DNA of 7,148 bases from Allobrachymonas sp. (GTDB lineage: Bacteria; Pseudomonadota; Gammaproteobacteria; Burkholderiales; Burkholderiaceae_C), in the NCBI GenBank assembly GCA_017996515.1, contig JAGOGU010000070.1, forward strand, positions 1 to 7,148. Direction: 5' to 3'. Of this stretch, positions 1-5,730 are shown piece by piece; positions within the stretch are counted from its first letter, which is position 1, and each line of letters opens with the position of its first letter. The translations under genes and the position numbers were made by a program. A model generated the notes under the pieces. That model was not told the origin of the DNA, searched no databases, and saw only the letters and a program-made list of their open reading frames with translations.

Positions 1-750
1 GCTCCGATGCTGGCCAATCCCCTGGCAGAGAATCTGGCAACCCAAGTGCTGGCCGTAGCTGCGTCTTACAGCCACATCGTATTTGCCGCCACGGCCAACG
101 GCAAAAACACCGCACCGCGTGTTGCCGCCAAGCTGGATGTTGCCCAGGTAAGCGATGTGACGCGCATCATCAGCCCCAATACGTTCGAGCGCCCCATTTA
201 CGCAGGCAATGCTTTCGCTACCGTGCAAAGCAGTGATGCCATCCAGGTATTGACCATGCGCACGACCAGTTTTGATGCCGCCGTCACGACAGATAACACT
301 GCTGTTATTGAAAACGTAGCTACTGTAAGTGATAGGGGCATGTCCACCTTTGTGAACCGCGAAGAAGCCAAATCCGACCGGCCTGACCTCACCACAGCGC
401 GCGTAATCGTGACTGGTGGCCGCGGGCTGGATAGCGCCGAAGCGTTCAACGTCCTGCTCACCCCGCTGGCCGACAAACTTGGCGCAGCCATTGGCGCCAG
501 CCGCGCTGCGGTGGATGCGGGCTATGCGCCCAATGCCTTGCAAGTTGGCCAAACCGGCAAAATCGTTGCGCCCGACTTGTACATTGCTTGCGGCATCAGC
601 GGCGCCATTCAGCATTTGGCGGGCATGAAAGACAGCAAGGTGATTGTTGCCATCAACAAAGACCCCGACGCCCCCATTGCCAGCATCGCCGACTATTTTC
701 TGGAGGCAGACGTTGCCACGGCTTTGCCTGAACTGACGCAGGCGCTTTAA
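1..750 (+). CDS. etfA: Electron transfer flavoprotein alpha subunit (5' truncated by window edge)
   Basis: EtfA with EtfB forms the soluble FAD/AMP heterodimer that carries electrons from acyl-CoA and other flavin dehydrogenases to ETF-ubiquinone oxidoreductase. The frame is open from base 1 (GCT CCG ATG), so the ATG at 7 is internal. The visible 249 codons lack about 60 N-terminal residues of the usual ~310. The first half is the remainder of domain I, with the conserved stretch KLDVAQVSD and FERPIYAGNA. The C-terminal FAD domain is intact: VTGGRG, ASRAAVDAG, VGQTGKIVAP (the Thr and flanking residues contact FAD in the family), and the signature LYIACGISGAIQHLAGM followed by AINKDPDAPI. It ends with TAA. 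etfB normally lies upstream and would be outside the window. No acyl-CoA dehydrogenase follows on the + strand, unlike in many relatives. The assignment is secure; only the 5' end is unknown. Confidence 0.96.
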   Translation, partial: APMLANPLAENLATQVLAVAASYSHIVFAATANGKNTAPRVAAKLDVAQVSDVTRIISPNTFERPIYAGNAFATVQSSDAIQVLTMRTTSFDAAVTTDNTAVIENVATVSDRGMSTFVNREEAKSDRPDLTTARVIVTGGRGLDSAEAFNVLLTPLADKLGAAIGASRAAVDAGYAPNALQVGQTGKIVAPDLYIACGISGAIQHLAGMKDSKVIVAINKDPDAPIASIADYFLEADVATALPELTQAL

Positions 751-754
751 GCAC

Positions 755-790
755 GCTGACAAGCGGCACGATAGTCAGTCTATTTTTTCT
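755..790 (+). terminator. Possible weak Rho-independent terminator of etfA
   Basis: Five bases after the etfA stop, GCTGAC (755-760) can pair with GTCAGT (774-779) over a 13-base loop, with one G-U pair. A T-rich tail follows (TATTTTTTCT, 781-790). The T-run is good, but the stem is short and the loop long, so this is only a candidate. The stronger hairpin at 801-825 lies just downstream. Confidence 0.3.
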
Positions 791-800
791 CTACACTCCA

Positions 801-825
801 GCAGGGCTCAGCAGAAGAGCCCTGC
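801..825. other. Perfect 9-bp hairpin downstream of etfA
   Basis: GCAGGGCTC (801-809) and GAGCCCTGC (817-825) are exact reverse complements around a 7-base loop (AGCAGAA). The stem is GC-rich and should be stable in RNA. It lacks a T-run on either strand, so it is not a classical intrinsic terminator. It might protect the 3' end of the etfA mRNA, assist termination together with the T-run just upstream, or be a DNA inverted repeat for a protein. No second copy is visible in the window. Confidence 0.6.
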
Positions 826-1026
826 GTGATTCCCAACGTGCATGCCTTGGGGCCTTGTTCGCGTTTTTCGAGTGTGCATGCAACGCACCATGAAACCGCA
901 TCGTCATCGGCCACCCAAATCAACAGGTACATCCAAGCTCTCATCCGCCAGTCCTGTTGTGCTGTCAGCAAGCATGGCATGTTCCTATTTTTTGCCATTT
1001 GTAATTTGCAGCAAACCGGTGCGAGC

Positions 1027-1053
1027 AGAGATATTGGTCTTTTACTTATCTCT
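1027..1053. promoter_or_regulatory. Inverted repeat, possible operator upstream of pbpG
   Basis: AGAGATA (1027-1033) and TATCTCT (1047-1053) form an exact 7-bp dyad with a 13-bp spacer. The half-site centres are 20 bp apart, about two helical turns, which is the geometry expected of a dimeric regulator bound to one DNA face. It lies about 150 bp before the pbpG start. A chance dyad or an RNA hairpin cannot be excluded, and I do not recognise the motif as belonging to a known regulator. Confidence 0.25.
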
Positions 1054-1084
1054 CCATGATCTATTTTCAGATTTGTGAAAGCCC

Positions 1085-1187
1085 CTGTTCTCCATTTTTT
1101 ACAATTTAATCGACAAATGAAGTATTGAATCCAAGTATTTGATATGCCATTGATTTTGAATCGAGTTAAACTATTGAAGAATATCTT
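1085..1187 (+). promoter_or_regulatory. AT-rich presumptive promoter region of pbpG
   Basis: This stretch is markedly richer in A+T than the neighbouring coding DNA and directly precedes the carboxypeptidase gene. It contains sigma70-like hexamers: TACAAT (1100-1105), TTGATA (1139-1144), TTGAAT (1125-1130 and again at 1156-1161) and TAAACT (1167-1172). No -35/-10 pair with good matches at 16-18 bp spacing stands out. TTGAATC occurs twice, 31 bp apart (1125-1131 and 1156-1162). The region is called as a promoter from position and composition only; the start site is not determined. Confidence 0.3.
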
Positions 1188-1192
1188 GTGCC

Positions 1193-1198
1193 AAGGGG
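1193..1198 (+). promoter_or_regulatory. Shine-Dalgarno site that fixes the pbpG start at ATG 1206
   Basis: AAGGGG sits 7 bases before the ATG at 1206, an optimal spacing. The longer reading from the in-frame GTG at 1188 would bury this site inside the coding sequence and has no ribosome binding site of its own. The next in-frame ATG (1266) also lacks a purine-rich site. Confidence 0.7.
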
Positions 1199-1205
1199 TT
1201 TCATC

Positions 1206-3164
1206 ATGTTTTCGAGCGTATTTCGTTCTTCATCGCGTACGACTTCCACAACTCTCGTACAGAAAATGCGCCGTACATCCGGACACATTTCTTTGGTGTG
1301 TGCACTTTTGCTTGCAGGCGTTGTGTCCCCAGCATGGGCCAAGCCTGGCAAGAGCAAAGTTACTGAAAAGCCCGCAGTCAAAACGGCAACCAAGCCATCG
1401 GCAAAAAGTGCGGGAAACAAAAACAGCAATGCCAAAACGACTGCAAGCGCACACAAAGACAAAAGCAACGATAAAAAAACCGCGAGCGTCGCAGCCACCG
1501 GCAAAGCTGGTAAAAATGGCTCAGGCGCATCTTCCAAACGCCAAGCACAAACCACTGCCCTTGCAAGCGCCACAGACAAAGTGGTACGTAACAGCAAAGC
1601 AGACAGCCGCCTGACTGCGCACAACAAAAAAGGGGACAAAAGCGATGCAAAAGCCCCTTCTACTCAAGACCTGCGCAAACAAATTGCCGCCCTGCAAGCC
1701 AAAGGCAAAGGCCGCACCCTCAGCAAGATTCAGAAGCAGCAATTGGCGCGCCTGACCACGCAAGCCCAGCAAGCGGAAAAAGCCGAGCGGCAAGAAAAAA
1801 TGGAGCAAGCGCGCGCGCAACGATTGGCTGCCGCCCAGAAAGAGAAAGAGCGCCAACTGCAAGCCAGAGCCACTGCCGCACGCCAAGCCGCAGTTGTTGC
1901 CCCCACCGCCATTCAGCAAGCGCCACAACCCGGTACCAGCCCGGCTTTGCAAGAAGACCTGATGGCGCTACAAGCCACTACTTCCGGCAATAATGCCAAC
2001 ACCGCCGTTTTTGAGGATGCGCCTGCCGTTGTGCCTGCAGCCACGACGGCTGTAGCGCCGCAAGCCAACCCGGAAAGCACTCCAGCCGCTCTTGGCACCA
2101 CTCCCGCTGCCCAAACACATGACGATCCTCTTCAGGCACTGCTGAATGACAAACAGGCAGAAGCGTCCGCAGCAGCCACAGCAGTTGCGTCCGTCACCCC
2201 AACTCCTGTTGTTGCGTCGGTGGTAACACCTGTTGCTCCACCTCCCGTGCAAACAGCAACAGTACCAACGCGCCAGCCAGACCCTGCGCCTTCTTCATCC
2301 ATCATTCGTGTTTCCGTGCCACAGCGCAACAGCTTGGGGCAGATTCAGGGTTTGAGCCAAGACCGTGGCAACTTCGGACCCGATCTGTACTCCAGCGTGG
2401 CCTTTGCCATGGATCAAAAAACAGGGCAAATACTGGTCAATAAAAATGGACATTTCGTTTCGCCCATTGCATCCATCACCAAGCTGATGACGGCAGTCAT
2501 CACCATGGATGCCAACCTGCCCATGGACGAAATGATCACCATCACCGACGAAGATGTAGATCGCCTCAAAGGCAGCCGCTCGCGTCTGGCTGTAGGCACC
2601 ACGCTGTCGCGGCAAGAGTTGCTGCATCTGTCCCTGATGTCGAGCGAGAACCGTGCCGCCCATGCCTTGGGGCGCACCTATCCCGGCGGCTTGAGCGCAG
2701 CGGTTCGCGCCATGAACCAACGCGCGCTCATGCTGGGTATGCGCGAAACACGTTATGTGGAGCCAACCGGATTGTCCAGTTCCAACCAATCCAGTGCGCA
2801 CGATCTGGCTTTGCTGGTCAAGGCGGCTTACCGTTATCCCTTGATTCGCAACTACACCACCTACCCCGGTGCAAACTTTGCCGTGCAAGGAAAAATGCTG
2901 CGCTTCAACAATACCAACCGCCTCATCCACAGCCCGGAATGGAATATCGGCCTGCAAAAAACAGGTTTCATTTCCGAAGCGGGGCGCTGCGTCGTCATGC
3001 AGAGCAATATCAACGGGCGTAACGTCATCATCGTTTTGCTGGATTCTTCTGCCACCAATCTGCGGGCGCAAGATGCCGAATCCATCCGCTACTGGGTACA
3101 GCAAAACGGCAACCGCCCGGGACGCGATGGTTCCAGCATCATTGCGCAAGCCAGAACGTACTAA
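1206..3164 (+). CDS. pbpG: Secreted S11-family D-Ala-D-Ala carboxypeptidase/endopeptidase (PBP7/PbpG type) with long N-terminal extension
   Basis: A predicted periplasmic penicillin-binding protein that trims peptidoglycan peptides; PBP7-type enzymes are mainly D,D-endopeptidases. Numbered from ATG 1206 (652 residues), the catalytic motifs are S423-I-T-K426, S480-E-N482 and K585-T-G587, in a domain spanning about 366-640. The text around them (SSENRAAHALGRTYPGG, EPTGLSS, KTGFISEAGRC) is typical of betaproteobacterial PbpG. Residues 1-45 form a signal peptide with a hydrophobic core at about 28-40 and an AWA cleavage motif before K46. Residues 46-152 are Lys/Ala/Ser/Asn-rich, about one Lys in four. 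Residues 153-224 are a charged Gln/Lys/Glu/Ala-rich probable coiled coil. Residues 225-365 are a Pro/Ala/Thr/Val linker. Family members are usually about 300-400 residues, so the extension is unusually long. An internal ATG (1266) would give a classical 25-residue signal peptide, so the start is not fully certain. The gene appears monocistronic, with a strong terminator downstream. Confidence 0.92.
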   Translation: MFSSVFRSSSRTTSTTLVQKMRRTSGHISLVCALLLAGVVSPAWAKPGKSKVTEKPAVKTATKPSAKSAGNKNSNAKTTASAHKDKSNDKKTASVAATGKAGKNGSGASSKRQAQTTALASATDKVVRNSKADSRLTAHNKKGDKSDAKAPSTQDLRKQIAALQAKGKGRTLSKIQKQQLARLTTQAQQAEKAERQEKMEQARAQRLAAAQKEKERQLQARATAARQAAVVAPTAIQQAPQPGTSPALQEDLMALQATTSGNNANTAVFEDAPAVVPAATTAVAPQANPESTPAALGTTPAAQTHDDPLQALLNDKQAEASAAATAVASVTPTPVVASVVTPVAPPPVQTATVPTRQPDPAPSSSIIRVSVPQRNSLGQIQGLSQDRGNFGPDLYSSVAFAMDQKTGQILVNKNGHFVSPIASITKLMTAVITMDANLPMDEMITITDEDVDRLKGSRSRLAVGTTLSRQELLHLSLMSSENRAAHALGRTYPGGLSAAVRAMNQRALMLGMRETRYVEPTGLSSSNQSSAHDLALLVKAAYRYPLIRNYTTYPGANFAVQGKMLRFNNTNRLIHSPEWNIGLQKTGFISEAGRCVVMQSNINGRNVIIVLLDSSATNLRAQDAESIRYWVQQNGNRPGRDGSSIIAQARTY

Positions 3165-3214
3165 CACACCCTTTGGTTTGGCGCGGTTCGCGCTGTAGCC
3201 AACACACAGCTCAC

Positions 3215-3252
3215 AACAAAAAGCCTCTGATAAAAATCAGGGGCTTTTTGTT
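3215..3252. terminator. Strong bidirectional intrinsic terminator between convergent genes
   Basis: The arm AACAAAAAGCCTCTGAT (3215-3231) pairs with ATCAGGGGCTTTTTGTT (3236-3252) around an AAAA loop. That is 17 pairs with a single T-G wobble. On the + strand the T-run TTTTTGTTT lies at the 3' end, ending pbpG transcription about 50 bases after its stop. On the minus strand the A-run of the left arm becomes the T-run, so the same structure can end the glnS-lipoprotein transcript about 150 bases after its last stop codon. Confidence 0.92.
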
Positions 3253-3266
3253 TATTTTGCTTTCCT

Positions 3267-3288
3267 GGCTTGACCTGTTTTTCAAGCC
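3267..3288. other. Secondary 7-bp hairpin next to the terminator
   Basis: GGCTTGA (3267-3273) and TCAAGCC (3282-3288) are exact reverse complements around an 8-base loop (CCTGTTTT). It lies 15 bases beyond the main terminator on the + strand, and on the minus strand transcription meets it first. There is no good T-run on either side. It may back up termination or stabilise the 3' end of the minus-strand mRNA. The remaining bases from 3289 to 3403 show nothing I can name. Confidence 0.4.
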
Positions 3289-3403
3289 TCTTTCAGGACC
3301 GCTTCTACTGTTCAGATCATGCGCAGGGCCGATATGCGCAATGGCGCAACACTGCGATTGGGCCTTGGGGGATGCATTTTTCCATGCGGCTTTTTCTTCC
3401 ACA

Positions 3404-3772
3404 TCAGTCTTGCAACACAAAGCGCACCGGCAAAACCACCACGCCCGCTTGCGGCACGCCATAACGTGTACCGGGTCGGATGCGCGCTTGCCGTGCCGAT
3501 GCCAGCGCCGCGCGGTCAAGACTTGGGCTGCCCGAGCTTTGTGCGATGCTTGCTTCCTGCACAACGCCATACGCGTCATAACGCAAGCGCACACGCGCAG
3601 TGCCTTCTTCTCCCAACTCTTGCGAAAGACCGGGGTAATGGATATGCAGTGCCCCAGCCAGTTTGGGTTGTGTTGATGTAGCGCAGGCCGCCAGCACGCC
3701 CGCCGCACACAGCGCCATCAGCCGTGAAGCGAGCCGCCCGGATGGATTTTTTCGCCCAGGCGGCATGGGCAT
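3404..3772 (-). CDS. Small lipoprotein with a TonB C-terminal-like domain
   Basis: Product of 122 residues. A short basic N-terminus (residues 1-18) and hydrophobic core lead to a lipobox L27-A-A-C30, so the protein should be a lipoprotein. Ala at +2 predicts outer-membrane sorting by the E. coli rule. Residues about 42-120 resemble the TonB C-terminal fold: the YP opening (46-47), then EGTARVRLRYDAYG (56-69), an SGSPSLDRAAL helix (80-90), the RPGTRYGVP turn (99-107) and a last strand VVVLPVRFVL. True TonB has an inner-membrane helix and a Pro-rich spacer, both absent here, so energy transduction is doubtful and the function is unknown. The start ATG shares one base with the glnS stop (TAATG), with GGGG six bases upstream, implying translational coupling. 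An in-frame GTG at 3784 is a less likely start. Confidence 0.8.
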   Translation of the reverse strand: MPMPPGRKNPSGRLASRLMALCAAGVLAACATSTQPKLAGALHIHYPGLSQELGEEGTARVRLRYDAYGVVQEASIAQSSGSPSLDRAALASARQARIRPGTRYGVPQAGVVVLPVRFVLQD

Positions 3773-5601
3773 TACTTGCCCCACGAATCCCGTAAACCCG
3801 TCACGCGGTTGAAGACGGGCTTGCCCGGTTGATGGTCGTGGCTATCGGTCGCGAAATACCCCAATCGTTCAAACTGGAAATGGCTCTCGGGTGATGCCTG
3901 CACAGCAGAAGGCTCAACCCAGCCCTGCACGATTTGGAGGCTGTCAGGGTTGAGCGCCGTCAAAAAATCGCGGCCGCCCGCATCGGGCTGCGCTTCGGTA
4001 AACAAGCGGTCGTACAGGCGCACTTCGGCTGGCACGCCATCTTCCGCGCCCACCCAGCCGATAACACCTTTGACCTTGACGCTGTCAGCCCCGGGCGTGC
4101 CGCTCTTGGTGTCGGGAATCAGACTCACCAACACTTCGGTCACGTTGCCGCTGGCATCTTTTGTACAACCCGTGCATTCCACGATATGGCCGTATTTGAG
4201 GCGCACCTTGTTGCCCGGCTTGGCCTCGCCGGTGTTGGGGTTGGTGTGCGGCGGGAACAGGCGGAAGTAGCCTTTGCCGGGCACCTCCATGAAGTCTTCG
4301 CGCTCAATCCACAAGTGCTTGCCCATGCGCATGGTACGGCTGCCTTGCTCGGGGTGATGCGGGTGCACGGGCGCTTGGCATGCATCCAGCGTACCCGCGC
4401 CCATGACCTCATCCCAGTTGGTGATGGTGAGTTTGACGGGATTCAGCACAGCCATGGCGCGCGGCGCAACAGGATCCAGCGTATCGCGCAAGGCGCCTTC
4501 CAGCGTGGAATAGTCAATCCAGCTATCGGCCTTGCTCACACCGATGCGCTCGGCAAATAGTTGCAGGCTCTCTGGCGTGTAGCCACGGCGGCGCAGCCCC
4601 GCAATGGTGGGCATGCGGGGGTCATCCCAGCCATTGACGTGCGCCTCGTCCACCAGTTGTTTGAGCTTGCGCTTGCTGGTGACCACGTAAGTCAGGTTGA
4701 GCCGTGCAAATTCGTACTGGTGCGGCGGCGGCGTGGAAATCAAGCCGCCTTGCGCCAGATGCGCCGTAACCCAGTCGTAGAACGGGCGCTGGTCTTCGAA
4801 CTCCAACGTACAGAAGCTGTGGGTGATGTTTTCCAAAGCGTCTTCGATGGGCTGCGCAAAGGTGTACATGGGATAGATGCACCACGTGTCGCCCGTGTTG
4901 TGGTGGTGTGCGCGGCGAATGCGGTAGATGGCCGGATCGCGCATATTGATGTTGGGGTGCGCCATATCGATTTTGGCGCGCAGCACGGCAGCGCCATCGG
5001 CCAGCTTGCCCTGGCGCATATCTTCAAAACGCGCCAGGTTCTCGGCCACGGTGCGTGTGCGAAAGGGGCTATCAACCCCCGGCTTGCCAAAGTCGCCGCG
5101 GTTTTCGCGCATTTGCTCGGGCGTTTGCTCATCCACATAGGCCAGCCCCTGTTCAATCAGGTGCACGGCGGCACGGTGCATGAAGTCGAAATAGTTGCTG
5201 GCGTAATACAGGTGCTCGCAGCCGTTTTGCTCCCACGCCTTGCCGACCAGCCACTGCACCGAATCGATGATGCTATTGACGTATTCGACACTTTCTTTCT
5301 CGGGGTTGGTGTCGTCAAAACGCAAGTGGCAAATACCATCGTAATCTTTGGCCATACCAAAGTTCAGGCAGATGCTTTTGGCGTGCCCGATGTGCAGATA
5401 GCCATTGGGCTCGGGCGGAAAACGGGTGCGGATTTTGGCTACGTCCAGCGCGCCTGCCTGATGGTGCGCCGCATCACCGGGGCTGCCGCCCCAGTGGCGT
5501 TGGGCATGGGCGCCTTTTTGCAAATCGGCCTCGACGATCTGACGCAAAAAGTTGCTGGGTTTGCTGGATGCTTCTATGGTGTTGTGTTGTTCGGTACTCA
5601 T
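3772..5601 (-). CDS. glnS: Glutaminyl-tRNA synthetase
   Basis: Cytoplasmic class Ic synthetase that charges tRNA-Gln with glutamine using ATP. Of 609 residues from ATG 5601, the N-terminal SNFLRQIVEADL motif (16-27) starts the catalytic domain. FPPEPNGYLHIGHAKS carries HIGH at 70-73. HLRFDDTNPEKE (92-103) and HSFCTLEFEDQRPFYDW (261-277) are family signatures, and TSKRKL (308-313) is the KMSKS-equivalent loop, with Thr where E. coli has Met. WDDPRMPT and GLRRRGY follow. The C-terminal anticodon-binding beta-barrels span about 350-609. It is longer than the E. coli enzyme (~554), partly from a Gly/Asp/Ala/His-rich insert at about 38-54. The frame is open upstream to 5694, but homologous sequence begins at MSTEQ. 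No Shine-Dalgarno precedes this ATG; a TATAAT lies six bases before it. The downstream lipoprotein gene overlaps by one base. Confidence 0.97.
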   Translation of the reverse strand: MSTEQHNTIEASSKPSNFLRQIVEADLQKGAHAQRHWGGSPGDAAHHQAGALDVAKIRTRFPPEPNGYLHIGHAKSICLNFGMAKDYDGICHLRFDDTNPEKESVEYVNSIIDSVQWLVGKAWEQNGCEHLYYASNYFDFMHRAAVHLIEQGLAYVDEQTPEQMRENRGDFGKPGVDSPFRTRTVAENLARFEDMRQGKLADGAAVLRAKIDMAHPNINMRDPAIYRIRRAHHHNTGDTWCIYPMYTFAQPIEDALENITHSFCTLEFEDQRPFYDWVTAHLAQGGLISTPPPHQYEFARLNLTYVVTSKRKLKQLVDEAHVNGWDDPRMPTIAGLRRRGYTPESLQLFAERIGVSKADSWIDYSTLEGALRDTLDPVAPRAMAVLNPVKLTITNWDEVMGAGTLDACQAPVHPHHPEQGSRTMRMGKHLWIEREDFMEVPGKGYFRLFPPHTNPNTGEAKPGNKVRLKYGHIVECTGCTKDASGNVTEVLVSLIPDTKSGTPGADSVKVKGVIGWVGAEDGVPAEVRLYDRLFTEAQPDAGGRDFLTALNPDSLQIVQGWVEPSAVQASPESHFQFERLGYFATDSHDHQPGKPVFNRVTGLRDSWGK

Positions 5602-5607
5602 GTGCCG

Positions 5608-5613
5608 ATTATA
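5608..5613 (-). promoter_or_regulatory. Perfect -10 hexamer immediately before glnS
   Basis: On the minus strand TATAAT (5613 to 5608) is followed by CGGCAC and then the glnS ATG at 5601. A -10 box normally starts transcription about 7 bases downstream, which would be at or next to the A of the start codon, so the mRNA would be leaderless. No good -35 is visible at 16-18 bp spacing (CATATT at 17), and there is no extended -10 TG. The hexamer may therefore be chance, or may be supported by an activator. The 129-bp gap from the trmD stop also shows no clear intrinsic terminator, so read-through from trmD is possible. Confidence 0.45.
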
Positions 5614-5730
5614 GAAGCAGGCGCCCTGAAAATATGGCGTCTGCGCGACATTGCATGACATTGTCTGCTGCAAGCTGACTGGCACGCGTATCAAATGGCG
5701 TCAGCGGGCCGCAATCGGGCAGCCCAGCAG

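Larger units (their letters stand above)
751..1205. other. 455-bp gene-free gap between etfA and pbpG
   Basis: I see no convincing gene here. Short open frames on both strands (for example 780-998 minus and 826-1078 plus) lack ribosome binding sites and recognisable motifs. The first 80 bases hold two hairpins that may end the etfA transcript. The middle part has ordinary base composition and no recognised element. From about 1030 onward the sequence becomes clearly AT-rich and contains a dyad and promoter-like hexamers, which fits an upstream regulatory region for the carboxypeptidase gene. Confidence 0.6.

Noticed and set aside
838..881. Direct repeat GTGCATGC at 838-845 and 874-881
   Set aside because: The core GCATGC is a short palindrome that arises easily by chance. 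There is no third copy nearby and no flanking similarity, so it is not reported as a repeat element.
974..998. ATGGCA ... TGCCAT stem with T-run in the loop
   Set aside because: Only 6 bp with a 13-base loop and the T-run on the wrong side of the stem. No nearby gene needs a terminator here.
780..1078. Short frames in the etfA-pbpG gap (780-998 minus, 826-1059 and 842-1078 plus)
   Set aside because: No Shine-Dalgarno, no hydrophobic or domain pattern, and two overlap each other in different frames. Nothing favours coding.
2295..3167. 290-codon minus-strand frame opposite the pbpG catalytic domain
   Set aside because: Shadow of a strongly supported S11 domain. The product has no recognisable family features.
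3317..3345. Repeated TGCGCA-like words in the gap between the terminator and the lipoprotein gene
   Set aside because: Self-complementary hexamers common in this GC-rich DNA. The possible stem is short and without a clear role.
3404..3772. Idea that the lipoprotein gene is a true tonB belonging to an iron-uptake operon
   Set aside because: No ExbB/ExbD or receptor gene is nearby, and the inner-membrane helix and Pro-rich spacer are missing.
3934..5658. Two long + strand frames in the same phase (208 and 365 codons) separated by one stop, antisense to glnS
   Set aside because: They lie wholly opposite a well-conserved glnS, begin without ribosome sites (the second at TTG) and show no recognisable domain. 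Long open antisense frames are expected from the codon bias of GC-rich genes.
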